A stretch of DNA of 64,000 bases from DASQMT01 sp963835735 (GTDB taxonomy: Bacteria > Actinomycetota > Thermoleophilia > Solirubrobacterales > Solirubrobacteraceae), in the NCBI GenBank assembly GCA_963835735.1, contig CAWIGP010000003.1:186001-250000 (forward strand), read 5' to 3'. Position 1 is the first letter of the stretch. The number at the start of each line of letters is the position of its first letter. The notes under the pieces are model-generated. The model had not been told where the DNA came from and ran no database searches. It worked only from the letters and a program-made list of their open reading frames with translations. The position numbers were made by a program, and so were the translations under genes. This document shows positions 7,758 through 18,162 of the stretch, in pieces.

Positions 7758-8024
7758 TCAGTCCGACTGGCCGCGGCGCAGGCGCGCGGCGCGGGTCTTC
7801 TTGCGCGCACCCGTGTTGCGATGCAGCGCGCCGCGCTTGACGGCCTTGTCGATCAGCGTCACCAGGCGGCGGTGCTCGGCCTCGGCCTCCTCCTCGTCAC
7901 CGGCGGCGACGGCGGCCTGCAGGCGGCGGAAGTACGTCTTGATCGCCGAGGTGTAACGGCGGTTCTCGACCCGCTCGCGCGCGGCGCGGAGAATGCGCTT
8001 CTCCTGGGAGTGGATGTTCGCCAT
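7758..8024 (-). CDS. rpsT: 30S ribosomal protein S20
   Basis: An 88-residue primary 16S rRNA-binding protein of the small subunit. The sequence begins MANIHSQEKRILRAARERVEN, continues with SAIKTYFRRLQAAV, and contains the KAVKRGALHRNTGARKKTRAA block diagnostic of S20. Charge, length and position beside holA are as usual. The start is the ATG at 8024, fixed by the family N terminus although the frame is open further upstream. It is divergent from murJ, with overlapping -10 boxes between the genes. Confidence 0.97.
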   Translation of the reverse strand: MANIHSQEKRILRAARERVENRRYTSAIKTYFRRLQAAVAAGDEEEAEAEHRRLVTLIDKAVKRGALHRNTGARKKTRAARLRRGQSD

Positions 8025-8063
8025 GACGCAAAGATGCCGCGACGTCGGGCCGCGGCGGGCGCG

Positions 8064-8070
8064 TACTATA
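8064..8070. promoter_or_regulatory. Divergent overlapping -10 boxes (rpsT and murJ)
   Basis: TACTATA reads TACTAT on the plus strand (11 bases before the murJ ATG) and TATAGT on the minus strand (40 bases before rpsT). One near-symmetric element could serve both directions. Confidence 0.5.
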
Positions 8071-8080
8071 GCGCGCCGCA

Positions 8081-9942
8081 ATGCGACGGTCGCGCCGCAA
8101 CCCGCCGCCGCCGCGGACGCCCGAGGAGCGAGAGGCCGCCCGCGCCGAGCGCGAGCGGCTGCGCGCCGCGCGCCGCGGTGAGCCCGCGCCGGTCGCGCCG
8201 CTCCAGCCGAGCCTGTCGGTCGAGTCCGAGATCGAGCCGTTCGCGTTCGAGCGGCCGATCGGCGCCGGCGCCGAGCCCGCGCGCGTCGAGCCGGGGATCG
8301 AGCCGTCCACGTTTGGGCGCGCGGAGACATACGCGGGGCGGCGCGACGAGGAGTCCGCGCAGGTCGAGCCCGCGCTCGCCGGTCGCCGCGCGCGCAACAC
8401 CGCGATCTTCTCGGTCCTGACCGGGCTCTCGCGCATCGCCGGCCTCGGGCGCGAGATCGTCGCGCGCAGCTACTTCGGCACTTCGGGTGCGATGTCGGCG
8501 TTCACGCTCGCGTTCCAGGTGCCGAACCTGGTGCGCGCGCTCGTCGCCGACGCCGCGCTCTCGTCGGCGTTCGTGCCGGTGTTCTCCGAGCTGCTGGAGA
8601 ACCGGCGCCGGCGCGAGGCGCTGCAGCTGGCTGCGGCGCTGGCCGGGCTGCTGCTCGTGGCGCTGACCGCGCTCACGCTCGCGTTCATCTTCATCGCGCC
8701 TGTCCTGATGCCGCTGTTGACCGGCGACGAGTCGACGCCGGCGCTCGACGACCTCACGGTCGGGCTCAGCCAGGTGCTGTTCCCGATCGTCGTGCTGCTC
8801 GGGCTCACCGGTCTCGTCGTGGGCATTCTCAACGCGCACGAGCACTTCACGATCCCGGCGCTCGCGCCGCTGGTCTGGAACGTCGTGATCATCGCCGGCC
8901 TGGTCGGGCTCACGCCGCTGTTCGACGGCAACGACCAGCTCTACGCGTACGCGATCGGTGTGCTCGCAGGCACCACCGTCCAGCTCCTGATCTGCCTGCC
9001 GCCCTTGCGCAAGCTCGGTTATCCGCTCCGCATCAGCTTCGCGTTCCGCCACGACCCGCGCGTGCGCCAGGTGCTCGTGCTGATGCTGCCGGTCAGCCTC
9101 GGGCTCGGGCTGATCAACGTGAGCCTGCTGATCAACTCGACGATCGGCTTCCTCGTGTCCGACCAGGCGCCGGCGGCGATCGACGCCGCGTTCCGCATCT
9201 ACATGCTCCCGCAGGGCATGTTCAGCGTCGCGGTGGCGACGGTCCTGTTCCCCGCGCTCAGCCGGCTGGCCACGCGCCGCGACGCCGCCGGGATGCGCGC
9301 GCTGATCGGCAGCGGCATGCGCCAGATCTCGCTGCTGCTGATCCCGAGCGGCGCCGCGTTTGTCGCGCTGTCGGAGCCGATCACCCGGCTGGTCTACGAG
9401 CGCGGCGAGTTCGGCGCCGAGTCGACCAGCCAGGCTGCCGAGGCGCTGTTCTGGTTCTCGTTCTCGCTGCCGGTGTCGGGCATCACGCTGCTGCTCACGC
9501 GCAGCTTCTTCTCGCTCCAGCGGCCGTGGCTGCCGACGCGGCTCGCGGCGATCTCGATCCTGGTCAACCTCGGCGTGTCCTATGCGCTGCACGGCCCGAT
9601 GGGGATCGGCGGCGTCGTGCTCGGCACGACCGTGGCCAACGTCGTGCTGTGCGTGCTGGAGGCGCGCGTGCTGCGGCGCGGGCTCGGCGGCCTGGAGCTG
9701 AGGCGCACGCTGCGGGCGATCCTCTTGATCCTCGCCGCGGCCGCGCTGCTCGGCGGCATCGCCTACGGCGTCTGGTACGCGCTCGACGAGCTGCTCGGCC
9801 GCTCGCTGCCGGCGCAGCTCGTCTCGGTCGGCGTCGCGCTGACGCTCGGCGGTCTCGCCTACGGCGCCGTGCTGCTGCGCAGCGGCCTGCCCGAGGCGCG
9901 GCAGATCGTGAACCTCTTCGCCCGCCGATTCGGTCGCTCGTA

Positions 9943-9943
<1 letters not shown>
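8081..9943 (+). CDS. murJ: Lipid II flippase MurJ (MviN)
   Basis: A 620-residue polytopic membrane protein of the MOP superfamily that flips the peptidoglycan precursor lipid II to the outer face of the membrane. A basic, Pro- and Arg-rich cytoplasmic N-terminal extension of about 105 residues precedes the conserved core, which starts at ARNTAIFSVLTGLSRIAGLGREIV and includes FQVPNLVRALVADAALSSAFVPVF, then about 14 hydrophobic segments. The extension is typical of actinobacterial MurJ. The stop TAA shares a base with the lepA ATG, so translation is probably coupled. Confidence 0.93.
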
Positions 9944-11768
<1,825 letters not shown>

Positions 11769-11772
<4 letters not shown>

Positions 11773-12197
11773 GCGCGGTCGGCAAGACGTTCCCGCGCGT
11801 CACCTACGCCGTCGGACGCGAGAAGGTGCGCGAGTACGCGCACGCGGTGGGGGAGACGGACCCGCTGCACCTCGATCCCGACGCCGCCCGCGCGGCCGGC
11901 CACCGCGACGTCGTCGCGCCGCCCATGTTCGCCACCGTCTACAGCTCGCCGGCGGTCACTCCCGCATTCTTCGACCCCGAGCTCGGCATGGACTTCGCGC
12001 GCATGGTCCACGGCGCGCAGGAATTCGTCTGGGGCCCGCTGGTCGTCGCCGGCGACGAGATCACCACCGAGGTCGAGGTGGCGGACATCTCCCAGCGCGG
12101 CGGCATGGGCTTCTACGTGTTCGAGTCGCGCTCGGACAACCAGGACGGCGAACGCGTCTGCACGGGCACCTGGACCTGCATCGTGAGGGGGGATTGA
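11769..12197 (+). CDS. MaoC/FAS1-type dehydratase N-terminal domain protein (HadA-like)
   Basis: A 142-residue single hotdog-fold protein resembling the non-catalytic partner of (3R)-hydroxyacyl dehydratases (the FAS1_DH region, HadA or HadC of mycobacteria). It shows YAVGREKVREYAHAVGETDPLHLDPDAAR, the pre-catalytic segment APPMFATVY, and WGPLVVAGDEIT. The following gene, two bases away, encodes the catalytic MaoC-type half, so the two likely form a heterodimer acting on acyl-ACP or acyl-CoA. Its ATG overlaps the lepA stop. The substrate is unknown. Confidence 0.8.
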
Positions 12198-12198
12198 C

Positions 12199-12570
12199 GT
12201 GGAGGTGCCGGAGCTGCGGGTGACTCCCGACCGCTACCTGACGTACCGCTACGCAGGGGCGTCGGGAGACTTCAACCCGATCCACATCGATGAGGAGTTC
12301 GCCCGCTCGGTCGGCCTGCCCGGGCGTATCCTCCACGGCCTGTGGTCGATGGCGCAGGTCGCCCGCGCGCAGACCGAGGCGGCCGGCGGCCCCGAGAAGC
12401 TCCGCCGCCTGTCGGTGCAGTTCCGCGGCATGGGCGTTCCCGAGCAGGAGGTCGTCGTGACCTCGACCGTGCGCGAGGAGCGCGACGGTGTCGCTGTCGT
12501 CGACGCCGAGGCGCGCCAGGGGGATACGCGGATCGTGCGCCGCGGCGAGGCCGAACTGGACCTCTCCTAG
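12199..12570 (+). CDS. MaoC-type dehydratase/hydratase (HadB-like)
   Basis: A 123-residue hotdog protein with the (R)-hydratase signature: YAGASGDFNPIHIDEEFARSVG contains the catalytic Asp and His of hydratase 2, followed by PGRILHGLWSMA. It would dehydrate a (3R)-hydroxyacyl thioester or hydrate an enoyl thioester, paired with the upstream HadA-like subunit. The start is the GTG at 12199, one base after the partner's stop. It is the last gene of the murJ-lepA unit; a 177-base gap follows. Confidence 0.85.
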   Translation: MEVPELRVTPDRYLTYRYAGASGDFNPIHIDEEFARSVGLPGRILHGLWSMAQVARAQTEAAGGPEKLRRLSVQFRGMGVPEQEVVVTSTVREERDGVAVVDAEARQGDTRIVRRGEAELDLS

Positions 12571-12644
12571 TCGCCGGCTCCGGAAGTCCGGCACGCCTGA
12601 GGCGGCCGTGGACACTTCGCTGGATCGCCACCCGGACCCTCGAA

Positions 12645-12664
12645 AATCCCAAAGGGATTCCCTT
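12645..12664 (+). other. Two mutually exclusive small hairpins upstream of hrcA
   Basis: AATCCC (12645-12650) can pair with GGGATT (12654-12659), or AAGGGA (12652-12657) with TCCCTT (12659-12664). Both are short. This may be the 3' end signal of the dehydratase unit. Confidence 0.3.
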
Positions 12665-12714
12665 CGGGGCCGTGCGGCGCCCAGCTCGGTCCACGACCAC
12701 CTCATGCGCACCGT

Positions 12715-12730
12715 CCTGTTCCGGAGCAGG
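12715..12730 (+). promoter_or_regulatory. Near-palindrome in the hrcA promoter, candidate operator
   Basis: CCTGTTCCGGAGCAGG is a 16-base palindrome with one mismatched pair, ending 4 bases before the -10 box. No CIRCE element is visible in this gap, so this is a candidate regulatory site; binding by HrcA is a guess. Confidence 0.4.
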
Positions 12731-12734
12731 CTCC

Positions 12735-12740
12735 TAGACT
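12735..12740 (+). promoter_or_regulatory. TAnnnT -10 box of hrcA
   Basis: TAGACT ends 7 bases before the GTG start of hrcA. Confidence 0.5.
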
Positions 12741-12747
12741 CCTACGG

Positions 12748-13782
12748 GTGCTCTCGCCCCGTCAGAAGCTGCTGCTGGCCAAGGTGATCGACGGCTTCGC
12801 GGCCACCGGGCAGCCGGTCGGATCGAAGGCCCTGGCCGCCGACACGGTCGTGGGCGCCGGCGCGTCGACCATCCGCAACGAGCTCGCCGTGCTTGAGGAG
12901 CAGGGCCTGCTCGCGCACCCGCACACGTCCGCCGGCCGCGTGCCGACCGACGCCGGCTACCGCTACTTCGTCGACCACCTGCTGCCCGAGCGGCGCGGCG
13001 GCGAGCTGGAGCCGGCGCGCACCGGCATGGCGCTGACGCTCGCGCGGCGCGAGGTCGACGAGGCGATGCGGTTGACGTCAGAGACGCTGTCCCAGGTGAC
13101 CGACCTGCTCGCGATCGTGTCGGCGCCGCCGATCCAGACGACGACGATCCGCCACGTCGAGGTGCTGGTGCTCCAGCCGCAGGTGCTGATGGTCGTGATC
13201 ATCACCTCGACGGGTGGCGTCTCCAAGCGCTTGTTCACGTACGACCGGCCGGTCGACGCCGGGCTCGCCGACTGGGCGGCGTCGTACCTCAACGAGGCGC
13301 TCGTCGGCACCGGCCTGGGCGCGCGCACGCTGCGCTCGCGCCTCACCGACCCGACGCTGCCGCCCACCGAGCGCGCGTTCCTGGAGGGCCTCGCGCCGGC
13401 GTTCACCGAGCTGGCCGAGACCGCCGAGGACTCGCTCTACGTCGAGGGCACCGCGCGACTGCTGTCCGAGCACCGCTTCCAGGACGTCTCTCAGCTCAAC
13501 GCGCTGCTCGACATGCTCGAGCGCCGCGTGTCGCTGCTCGGCGTGCTCTCAGCCGCGCTCGGCGCGCGCGACCTGTACGTGCGGATCGGGCAGGAGAACG
13601 AGGCGCCGGCGCTGCGCGAGCTGTCGCTGGTCGCCGCCAACTACGGGCTGCCGCAGCGCAACCTCGGCACGGTCTCGGTGATCGGGCCGACGCGTATGGA
13701 CTACGCGACTGCGATCGGCGCCGTGCGCTTCGCCGCGGTGCAGCTCTCCCGCTTCGTCGAAGACGTCTACGACGGCGATTAG
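12748..13782 (+). CDS. hrcA: Heat-inducible transcription repressor HrcA
   Basis: A 344-residue repressor of class I heat-shock genes. The N-terminal winged helix spans about 1-75 (LSPRQKLLLAKVIDGFAATG, then ASTIRNELAVLEEQGLLAHPHTSAGRVPT), followed by the GAF-like and dimerisation domains (ITSTGGVSKRLF, LNALLDMLERR, VIGPTRMDYATAIGAVRFAA). The start is the GTG at 12748. It is followed by dnaJ 14 bases later, the usual actinobacterial hrcA-dnaJ pair. No canonical CIRCE operator is visible upstream. Confidence 0.96.
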   Translation: MLSPRQKLLLAKVIDGFAATGQPVGSKALAADTVVGAGASTIRNELAVLEEQGLLAHPHTSAGRVPTDAGYRYFVDHLLPERRGGELEPARTGMALTLARREVDEAMRLTSETLSQVTDLLAIVSAPPIQTTTIRHVEVLVLQPQVLMVVIITSTGGVSKRLFTYDRPVDAGLADWAASYLNEALVGTGLGARTLRSRLTDPTLPPTERAFLEGLAPAFTELAETAEDSLYVEGTARLLSEHRFQDVSQLNALLDMLERRVSLLGVLSAALGARDLYVRIGQENEAPALRELSLVAANYGLPQRNLGTVSVIGPTRMDYATAIGAVRFAAVQLSRFVEDVYDGD

Positions 13783-13796
13783 CGGGCCGTCCAGCG

Positions 13797-14930
13797 ATGC
13801 CGCGCGACTACTACGACGTGCTCGGCGTCGGCCGGGGCGCCGACGAGACGGAGATCAAGAAGGCGTTCCGCCGGCTCGCGCGCGAGCTGCATCCGGACAC
13901 GAACACGGAGGACCCGCAGGCGGAGGACAAGTTCAAGGAGGCCGCTGAGGCCTACGAGGTGCTGTCGGACGGCGAGCGCCGGCGCCAGTACGACGCCTAC
14001 GGGCACGAGGGACTTCGCTCAGGCGGCTACGCCCCGAACTTCGACGGCTTCGGCTCGGTCTCGGACCTGTTCGCCGCGTTCTTCGGCTCGGGCGGGTTCG
14101 AGGGCGCCTTCGGCACCGGTCGCGGCCAGCGCGGCGGGCAGATGCAGGGCGCCGACGTAGTCGTGGCGGCGGCGATCGACCTGGCGCAGGCGGCGCGCGG
14201 CGACACCGTCGAGCTGGAGTACGAGGCCGACGTGCGCTGCGAGCACTGCCACGGCAACGGCGCCGAGCCCGGCACGCCGATCGTCACCTGTCCCCGCTGC
14301 CAGGGCTCCGGCCAGATCCAGGCGGTCTCCCGCACCGCGTTCGGCCAGCTCGTACGCACCGCGCTGTGCGACCGCTGCGGCGGCGACGGCCGCGTGCCGG
14401 AGCAGCCGTGCCGCGTCTGCTCCGGTACGGGGAAGGTGCACGAGACCCGCACGCTCGAGGTCCAGGTGCCGGCCGGGATCGCCGACGGCCAGCGGATCCG
14501 CCTGAGCGGGCGCGGCCACGCCGGCGACCGCGGCGGCCCGAACGGCGACCTCTACGTCGTCGTGCGCGTGCGCGAGGACGAGCGCTTCGTGCGCGACCAG
14601 GAGGACCTGCACACGGTGATCGACATCCCGGCGCCGCTCGCGGCACTGGGTACCACCGTGCAGGTGCCGAGCCTGGACGGCGAGCTGCCGGTCGAGATCC
14701 CCGCCGGGACGCAGCCGGGAGAGACGATCACGCTGCGCTCGCGCGGGCTGCCGCCGCTCGGGCGCGGCCGCACGGGCGACCTGCACGTGCATGTCAACGT
14801 GATCATCCCGCGCAGGCTCAGCCGCGAGCAGCGTGAGCTGCTGGAGCGGCTGGCGGACTCGCTGGACGATCGCAACCTTCGCACCGACGAGGGCATGCTG
14901 TCGAAGCTCAAGCGCGCGCTGGCGGGGTGA
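13797..14930 (+). CDS. dnaJ: Chaperone protein DnaJ
   Basis: A 377-residue Hsp40 co-chaperone that stimulates DnaK. The J domain (1-70) carries the HPD motif (LHPDTN), followed by a Gly/Phe-rich linker (about 72-115), a zinc-finger domain with four CxxCxGxG repeats (CEHCHGNG, CPRCQGSG, CDRCGGDG, CRVCSGTG) and the C-terminal substrate-binding domains. All eight zinc-binding Cys are present. It follows hrcA, so it is probably under the same control. Stop is TGA at 14928. Confidence 0.97.
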   Translation: MPRDYYDVLGVGRGADETEIKKAFRRLARELHPDTNTEDPQAEDKFKEAAEAYEVLSDGERRRQYDAYGHEGLRSGGYAPNFDGFGSVSDLFAAFFGSGGFEGAFGTGRGQRGGQMQGADVVVAAAIDLAQAARGDTVELEYEADVRCEHCHGNGAEPGTPIVTCPRCQGSGQIQAVSRTAFGQLVRTALCDRCGGDGRVPEQPCRVCSGTGKVHETRTLEVQVPAGIADGQRIRLSGRGHAGDRGGPNGDLYVVVRVREDERFVRDQEDLHTVIDIPAPLAALGTTVQVPSLDGELPVEIPAGTQPGETITLRSRGLPPLGRGRTGDLHVHVNVIIPRRLSREQRELLERLADSLDDRNLRTDEGMLSKLKRALAG

Positions 14931-14940
14931 GCGCCGCCGC

Positions 14941-15777
14941 GTGATCCGGCTCGCCGTGCGCGTCGCCCGTGCGGACGCCGAGACGGTGCTCGCCGACCTG
15001 CTCGAGCTCTCGCCGGGCGGCCTCGAGGAGCGCGAGCTCGGCGACGACGCCGTCGAGTTCGTCATCTACGGCGCGCCGGGCGAGCTGCCCGCGATCCCCG
15101 ACGTGCGCGCCGCGGCCGGCGACGCACTCGTCGAGGTCTCGACGAGCGAGATCCCCGACGACTGGTCGGAGCGCTGGAAGGCGTACCACCGGCCGGTCGA
15201 CGTGAGTTGGCGCTTCCGCCGGCTGCGCGTTCGGCCGCCGTGGGAGCCGCCGCTCGACGGCGACGCGATCGACCTCGTGATCGACCCCGGCCAGGCGTTC
15301 GGCACCGGCGCGCACCACAGCACGCGGCTGTGCCTCGAGCTGCTGCTCGAGCTCGAGCCGACGGGCGCGCTCGCCGACTGGGGCTGCGGCACCGGCGTGC
15401 TGGCGATCGCCGCCGGGCGGCTCGGCTTCGACCCCGTGCTCGCGTGCGACCTGGACCGCGCCGCGGTCGACGCGACGCGCGCGAACGCGGACGTCAACGG
15501 CGTGCCGGGGATCGACGTCTCGCGCGTCGACCTGCGCCGCGAGGAGGGTCCGTGGGCGCCGGTCGTGCTCGCGAACCTCGTGCGGCCGCTGCTGCTCGAG
15601 GTCGCGGCGCTGATGACGCGACCACCGGCGGTGCTGATCGCGTCGGGGCTGCTGCGCGAGGAGGCGGGGGAGGTGGCCGGCGCGTTCGCGCGCCACGGGC
15701 TGCGCGAGGCGGAGCGCCGCCACGGCGGGGAGTGGTCGGCGCTGCGCCTGGAGCGCGTCAGCGATGCGGGAAGCTGA
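14941..15777 (+). CDS. prmA: Ribosomal protein L11 methyltransferase
   Basis: A 278-residue SAM-dependent methyltransferase that trimethylates ribosomal protein L11. It shows the PrmA N-terminal substrate domain with DDWSERWKAYHRPV, the pre-SAM segment DPGQAFGTGAHHSTRLCLELL, motif I ADWGCGTGVLAIAAGRLG and motif IV VLANLVRPLLLE (the usual NxxA-type active site reads ANLV). The start is the GTG at 14941, 10 bases after dnaJ; hrcA-dnaJ-prmA is a common arrangement. Confidence 0.92.
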   Translation: MIRLAVRVARADAETVLADLLELSPGGLEERELGDDAVEFVIYGAPGELPAIPDVRAAAGDALVEVSTSEIPDDWSERWKAYHRPVDVSWRFRRLRVRPPWEPPLDGDAIDLVIDPGQAFGTGAHHSTRLCLELLLELEPTGALADWGCGTGVLAIAAGRLGFDPVLACDLDRAAVDATRANADVNGVPGIDVSRVDLRREEGPWAPVVLANLVRPLLLEVAALMTRPPAVLIASGLLREEAGEVAGAFARHGLREAERRHGGEWSALRLERVSDAGS

Positions 15778-15787
15778 TCGTCGCGCC

Positions 15788-16231
15788 TCACAGCCCGGCG
15801 GCGACGAACGCGTCCGCAGCGCCTGCGTTGGTCTCCACGACCGACCGTGCCCGGTAGCAGCATCGCAGCCGGTTCGGCGGGACGTCGCGGTCGATGCGGA
15901 TCACGCCGCCGTCCTTGCCGAGCCAGATCAGGTCGAGTGGGAACCGCATCGTGAACGTGTGGACGGAGCGGCAGCGCGGGATGTGCAGCGCGTAGGCGGC
16001 GGGCATCGCGTCGAGCCGGGCGAGGCCGCGGGCGCGCTCCCCGAACCGCTTCGCCTCGGCGACCTGGAGCCCGCCGGGCAGCTCGCGGATCGTGAGCGCG
16101 TCGAGCCGCTCGCAGCCCGCGACCGGCTCAGCCGATGCAGAACCCACAGGTGCTGCCTCCACCGCCGCCGCCTCGTCCGCCGCGCGGGGCGGCCGCGCGA
16201 GCACGGCGAGCACGAGGAAGGCGAACGTCAC
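15788..16231 (-). CDS. DUF192 family exported protein
   Basis: A 147-residue protein with a short hydrophobic N terminus (TFAFLVLAVLA), then a DUF192 domain (about 55-147: FGERARGLARLD, HIPRCRSVHTFTMRFPLDLIWLGKDG, VVETNAGAADAF). DUF192 proteins are small secreted or membrane-linked beta-rich proteins without a proven enzymatic role. The start is uncertain: the GTG at 16231 is preferred because it begins at the hydrophobic segment, but the frame is open further upstream. It is tail-to-tail with prmA and divergent from yqeY. Confidence 0.75.
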   Translation of the reverse strand: MTFAFLVLAVLARPPRAADEAAAVEAAPVGSASAEPVAGCERLDALTIRELPGGLQVAEAKRFGERARGLARLDAMPAAYALHIPRCRSVHTFTMRFPLDLIWLGKDGGVIRIDRDVPPNRLRCCYRARSVVETNAGAADAFVAAGL

Positions 16232-16350
16232 GGCGCTGATGGTGCCAACCGGATCGCGAAACGAGAAGAGGCCCGACCGGAACGCGCAGATGTCTGCTTC
16301 CCACTGGCGCCCAGGAACCTGCCGGGTCGCGACGGCGTCCGGCAGCCGCC

Positions 16351-16356
16351 TACAAT
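16351..16356 (+). promoter_or_regulatory. -10 box of yqeY (TACAAT)
   Basis: TACAAT, close to consensus, ends 10 bases before the TTG start at 16367; there is no room for a ribosome binding site downstream of the predicted transcript start. Confidence 0.55.
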
Positions 16357-16366
16357 CCGTCGGGAA

Positions 16367-16795
16367 TTGGCGATCGCCGAGCAGATCCAACGCGACGTGA
16401 CCACGGCCCTGAAGGCCGGTGACCGCGATCGCGTCGGGGCGCTGCGACTGGTGCTCTCCGAGCTGCAGAAGGCGGCGAAGGAAGGCGACGGCGACGAGCA
16501 GGCGGTGCTGCGCCGCGAGCGCAAGCGCCGGCGCGAGTCCGAGACGGCGTTTCGCGACGCGGGCCGGGCGGAGCTCGCCGACGCCGAGGCGTACGAGGCC
16601 GGGGTGATCGAGTCGTACCTCCCGGCCGAGCTGGGAGACGAGGAGCTCGACGCGCTCGTCGCGCGGGCGATCGAAGCGACCGGGGCCGAGGGGCCTCGCG
16701 ACATGGGTAAGGCGATCAAGCACGTGATGACGGCCGCCGGCGGGCGGGCCGACGGAAAGCGGGTGTCCACGAAAGTGAAAGAAGCGCTCAGTTAG
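16367..16795 (+). CDS. yqeY: GatB/YqeY domain-containing protein
   Basis: A 142-residue protein of the YqeY family, related to the C-terminal helical domain of the amidotransferase subunit GatB, which contacts tRNA. It begins IAEQIQRDVTTALKAGDRDRVGALRLVLSE and includes YEAGVIESYLPAELGDEEL and the MGKAIKHVMTAAGGRADGKRVS segment. The TTG at 16367 is chosen as start because a TACAAT box sits just upstream and the family N terminus begins there. The stop abuts the phoH ATG. Confidence 0.88.
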   Translation: MAIAEQIQRDVTTALKAGDRDRVGALRLVLSELQKAAKEGDGDEQAVLRRERKRRRESETAFRDAGRAELADAEAYEAGVIESYLPAELGDEELDALVARAIEATGAEGPRDMGKAIKHVMTAAGGRADGKRVSTKVKEALS

Positions 16796-17782
16796 ATGGC
16801 ACGACGGCAACTGGAGCTCTCCAACGAGGTGGCGGCCGAGCTGGCCGGCGCGCAGGACGCGATCCTCAAGACGCTCGAGGAGCACCTCAGCGCCGACATC
16901 TTCCTGCGCGGCAACGTGGTCACGCTCGACGGCGACGCCGAGGCCGTACAGCTCGCCGCGACCGTCGTGCGCGAGCTGTCCGAGCTGGTCGCGCGCGGGC
17001 ACGAGATCGGGCCGGCGACGATCGAGTCGGTCTCACGGGTGCTCGACCAGGCCGAGTCTCCGAGCAAGGTGCTCGACGAGGTCGTGTGGCGCCACCGCAA
17101 CCTGAAGGTCGCGCCCAAGTCGGTCAACCAGAAACGCTACGTCGACGCGATCCGGCGCTCGACGATCACGTTCGGGATCGGCCCGGCGGGCACCGGCAAG
17201 ACGTTCCTCGCGATGGCCATGGCCACCGCCGCGCTGTCGCGGCGCGAGGTCAACCGCATCATCCTCACGCGCCCGGCGGTCGAGGCGGGCGAGCGGCTCG
17301 GCTTCCTGCCCGGCGACCTGATGGCCAAGGTCGACCCGTACCTGCGCCCGCTGTTCGACGCGCTGCACGACATGATGGACGCCGAGCGCGTGTCCGCGCA
17401 CCTGGAGCGCGGCGTGATCGAGGTCGCGCCGCTGGCCTTCATGCGGGGTAGAACGCTCAACGACTCGTTCGTGATCCTCGACGAGGCGCAGAACACCTCG
17501 CCCGAGCAGATGAAGATGTTCCTCACGCGGCTCGGCTTCGGCTCGAGGATGGTCGTCACCGGCGACATCACCCAGATCGACCTGCCGCGCGAGCAGAAGT
17601 CAGGGCTCGTCGTGGTGGGCGAGATCCTCGACGGCGTCGACGGCGTCGAGTTCGTGCGCTTCGGCGGCGACGACGTGGTGCGCCACAAGCTCGTGCAGCG
17701 GATCGTGGCCGCCTACGACGACCACTCCGCGCGGCAGGCGCCGCGGCTGGGCCCGGCGGATCACCGGCGCCGCCCGGCGTGA
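16796..17782 (+). CDS. phoH: PhoH family ATPase
   Basis: A 328-residue cytoplasmic ATPase of the PhoH family, linked with RNA metabolism and usually encoded beside ybeY. An N-terminal KH-like region (about 20-80: VAAELAGAQDAILKTLEEHL, NVVTLDGDAEAVQLAA) precedes the P-loop domain with Walker A GPAGTGKT (about residue 130), ILTRPAVEAGERLGFLPGD, Walker B SFVILDEAQN and the VVTGDITQIDLP segment. It overlaps ybeY by four bases (GTGA). Gene order phoH-ybeY-era is conserved in actinobacteria. Confidence 0.96.
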   Translation: MARRQLELSNEVAAELAGAQDAILKTLEEHLSADIFLRGNVVTLDGDAEAVQLAATVVRELSELVARGHEIGPATIESVSRVLDQAESPSKVLDEVVWRHRNLKVAPKSVNQKRYVDAIRRSTITFGIGPAGTGKTFLAMAMATAALSRREVNRIILTRPAVEAGERLGFLPGDLMAKVDPYLRPLFDALHDMMDAERVSAHLERGVIEVAPLAFMRGRTLNDSFVILDEAQNTSPEQMKMFLTRLGFGSRMVVTGDITQIDLPREQKSGLVVVGEILDGVDGVEFVRFGGDDVVRHKLVQRIVAAYDDHSARQAPRLGPADHRRRPA

Positions 17783-18162
17783 GTCCGCTCGAGGTGGACG
17801 TGCTCGGCGACGACCTGCCCGCCGAGCGCGTCCGCCGCGCCTGCGTGCTGGCGGCCGCCACGGCCGGCGTCGAGGACGGGCACGTGGCCGTGGCGTTCGT
17901 CGACGCGGAGGAGATCGCGGCGCTCAACGCGCTGCACCGCGGCAAGGACGGCCCGACCGACGTGCTCTCCTTCCCGGTCGACGGCGATGCGCCGGCGGCA
18001 GGTGAGCGCGAGCTCGGCGACGTCGTGATCTGCCCCGAGCACACCGAGGATCTGACAGAGGCGGTCGTGCACGGGGTACTTCATCTCGTCGGGATGGATC
18101 ACGAGACCGACGAGGGCGAGATGCTGGCGCTGCAGGCAGAGGTGTTGTCATGGATCCGGTGA
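17779..18162 (+). CDS. ybeY: Endoribonuclease YbeY
   Basis: A 127-residue zinc-dependent endoribonuclease needed for 16S rRNA maturation and ribosome quality control. It carries the metal-binding motif HGVLHLVGMDH, with the three His expected of UPF0054, preceded by GPTDVLSFP. It is slightly shorter at the N terminus than E. coli YbeY, as usual for this phylum. It starts at the GTG overlapping the phoH stop and overlaps era by 13 bases. Confidence 0.95.
   Translation: MSPLEVDVLGDDLPAERVRRACVLAAATAGVEDGHVAVAFVDAEEIAALNALHRGKDGPTDVLSFPVDGDAPAAGERELGDVVICPEHTEDLTEAVVHGVLHLVGMDHETDEGEMLALQAEVLSWIR

Noticed and set aside
8066..9592. Long Arg/Asp/Glu-rich frame opposite murJ
   Set aside because: High-GC shadow of murJ with low-complexity composition and no motif; similar long antisense frames opposite comEC, lepA, the liv genes and the malic enzyme were rejected for the same reason.
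12571..12747. CIRCE operator upstream of hrcA
   Set aside because: No sequence resembling TTAGCACTC-N9-GAGTGCTAA was found in the gap.
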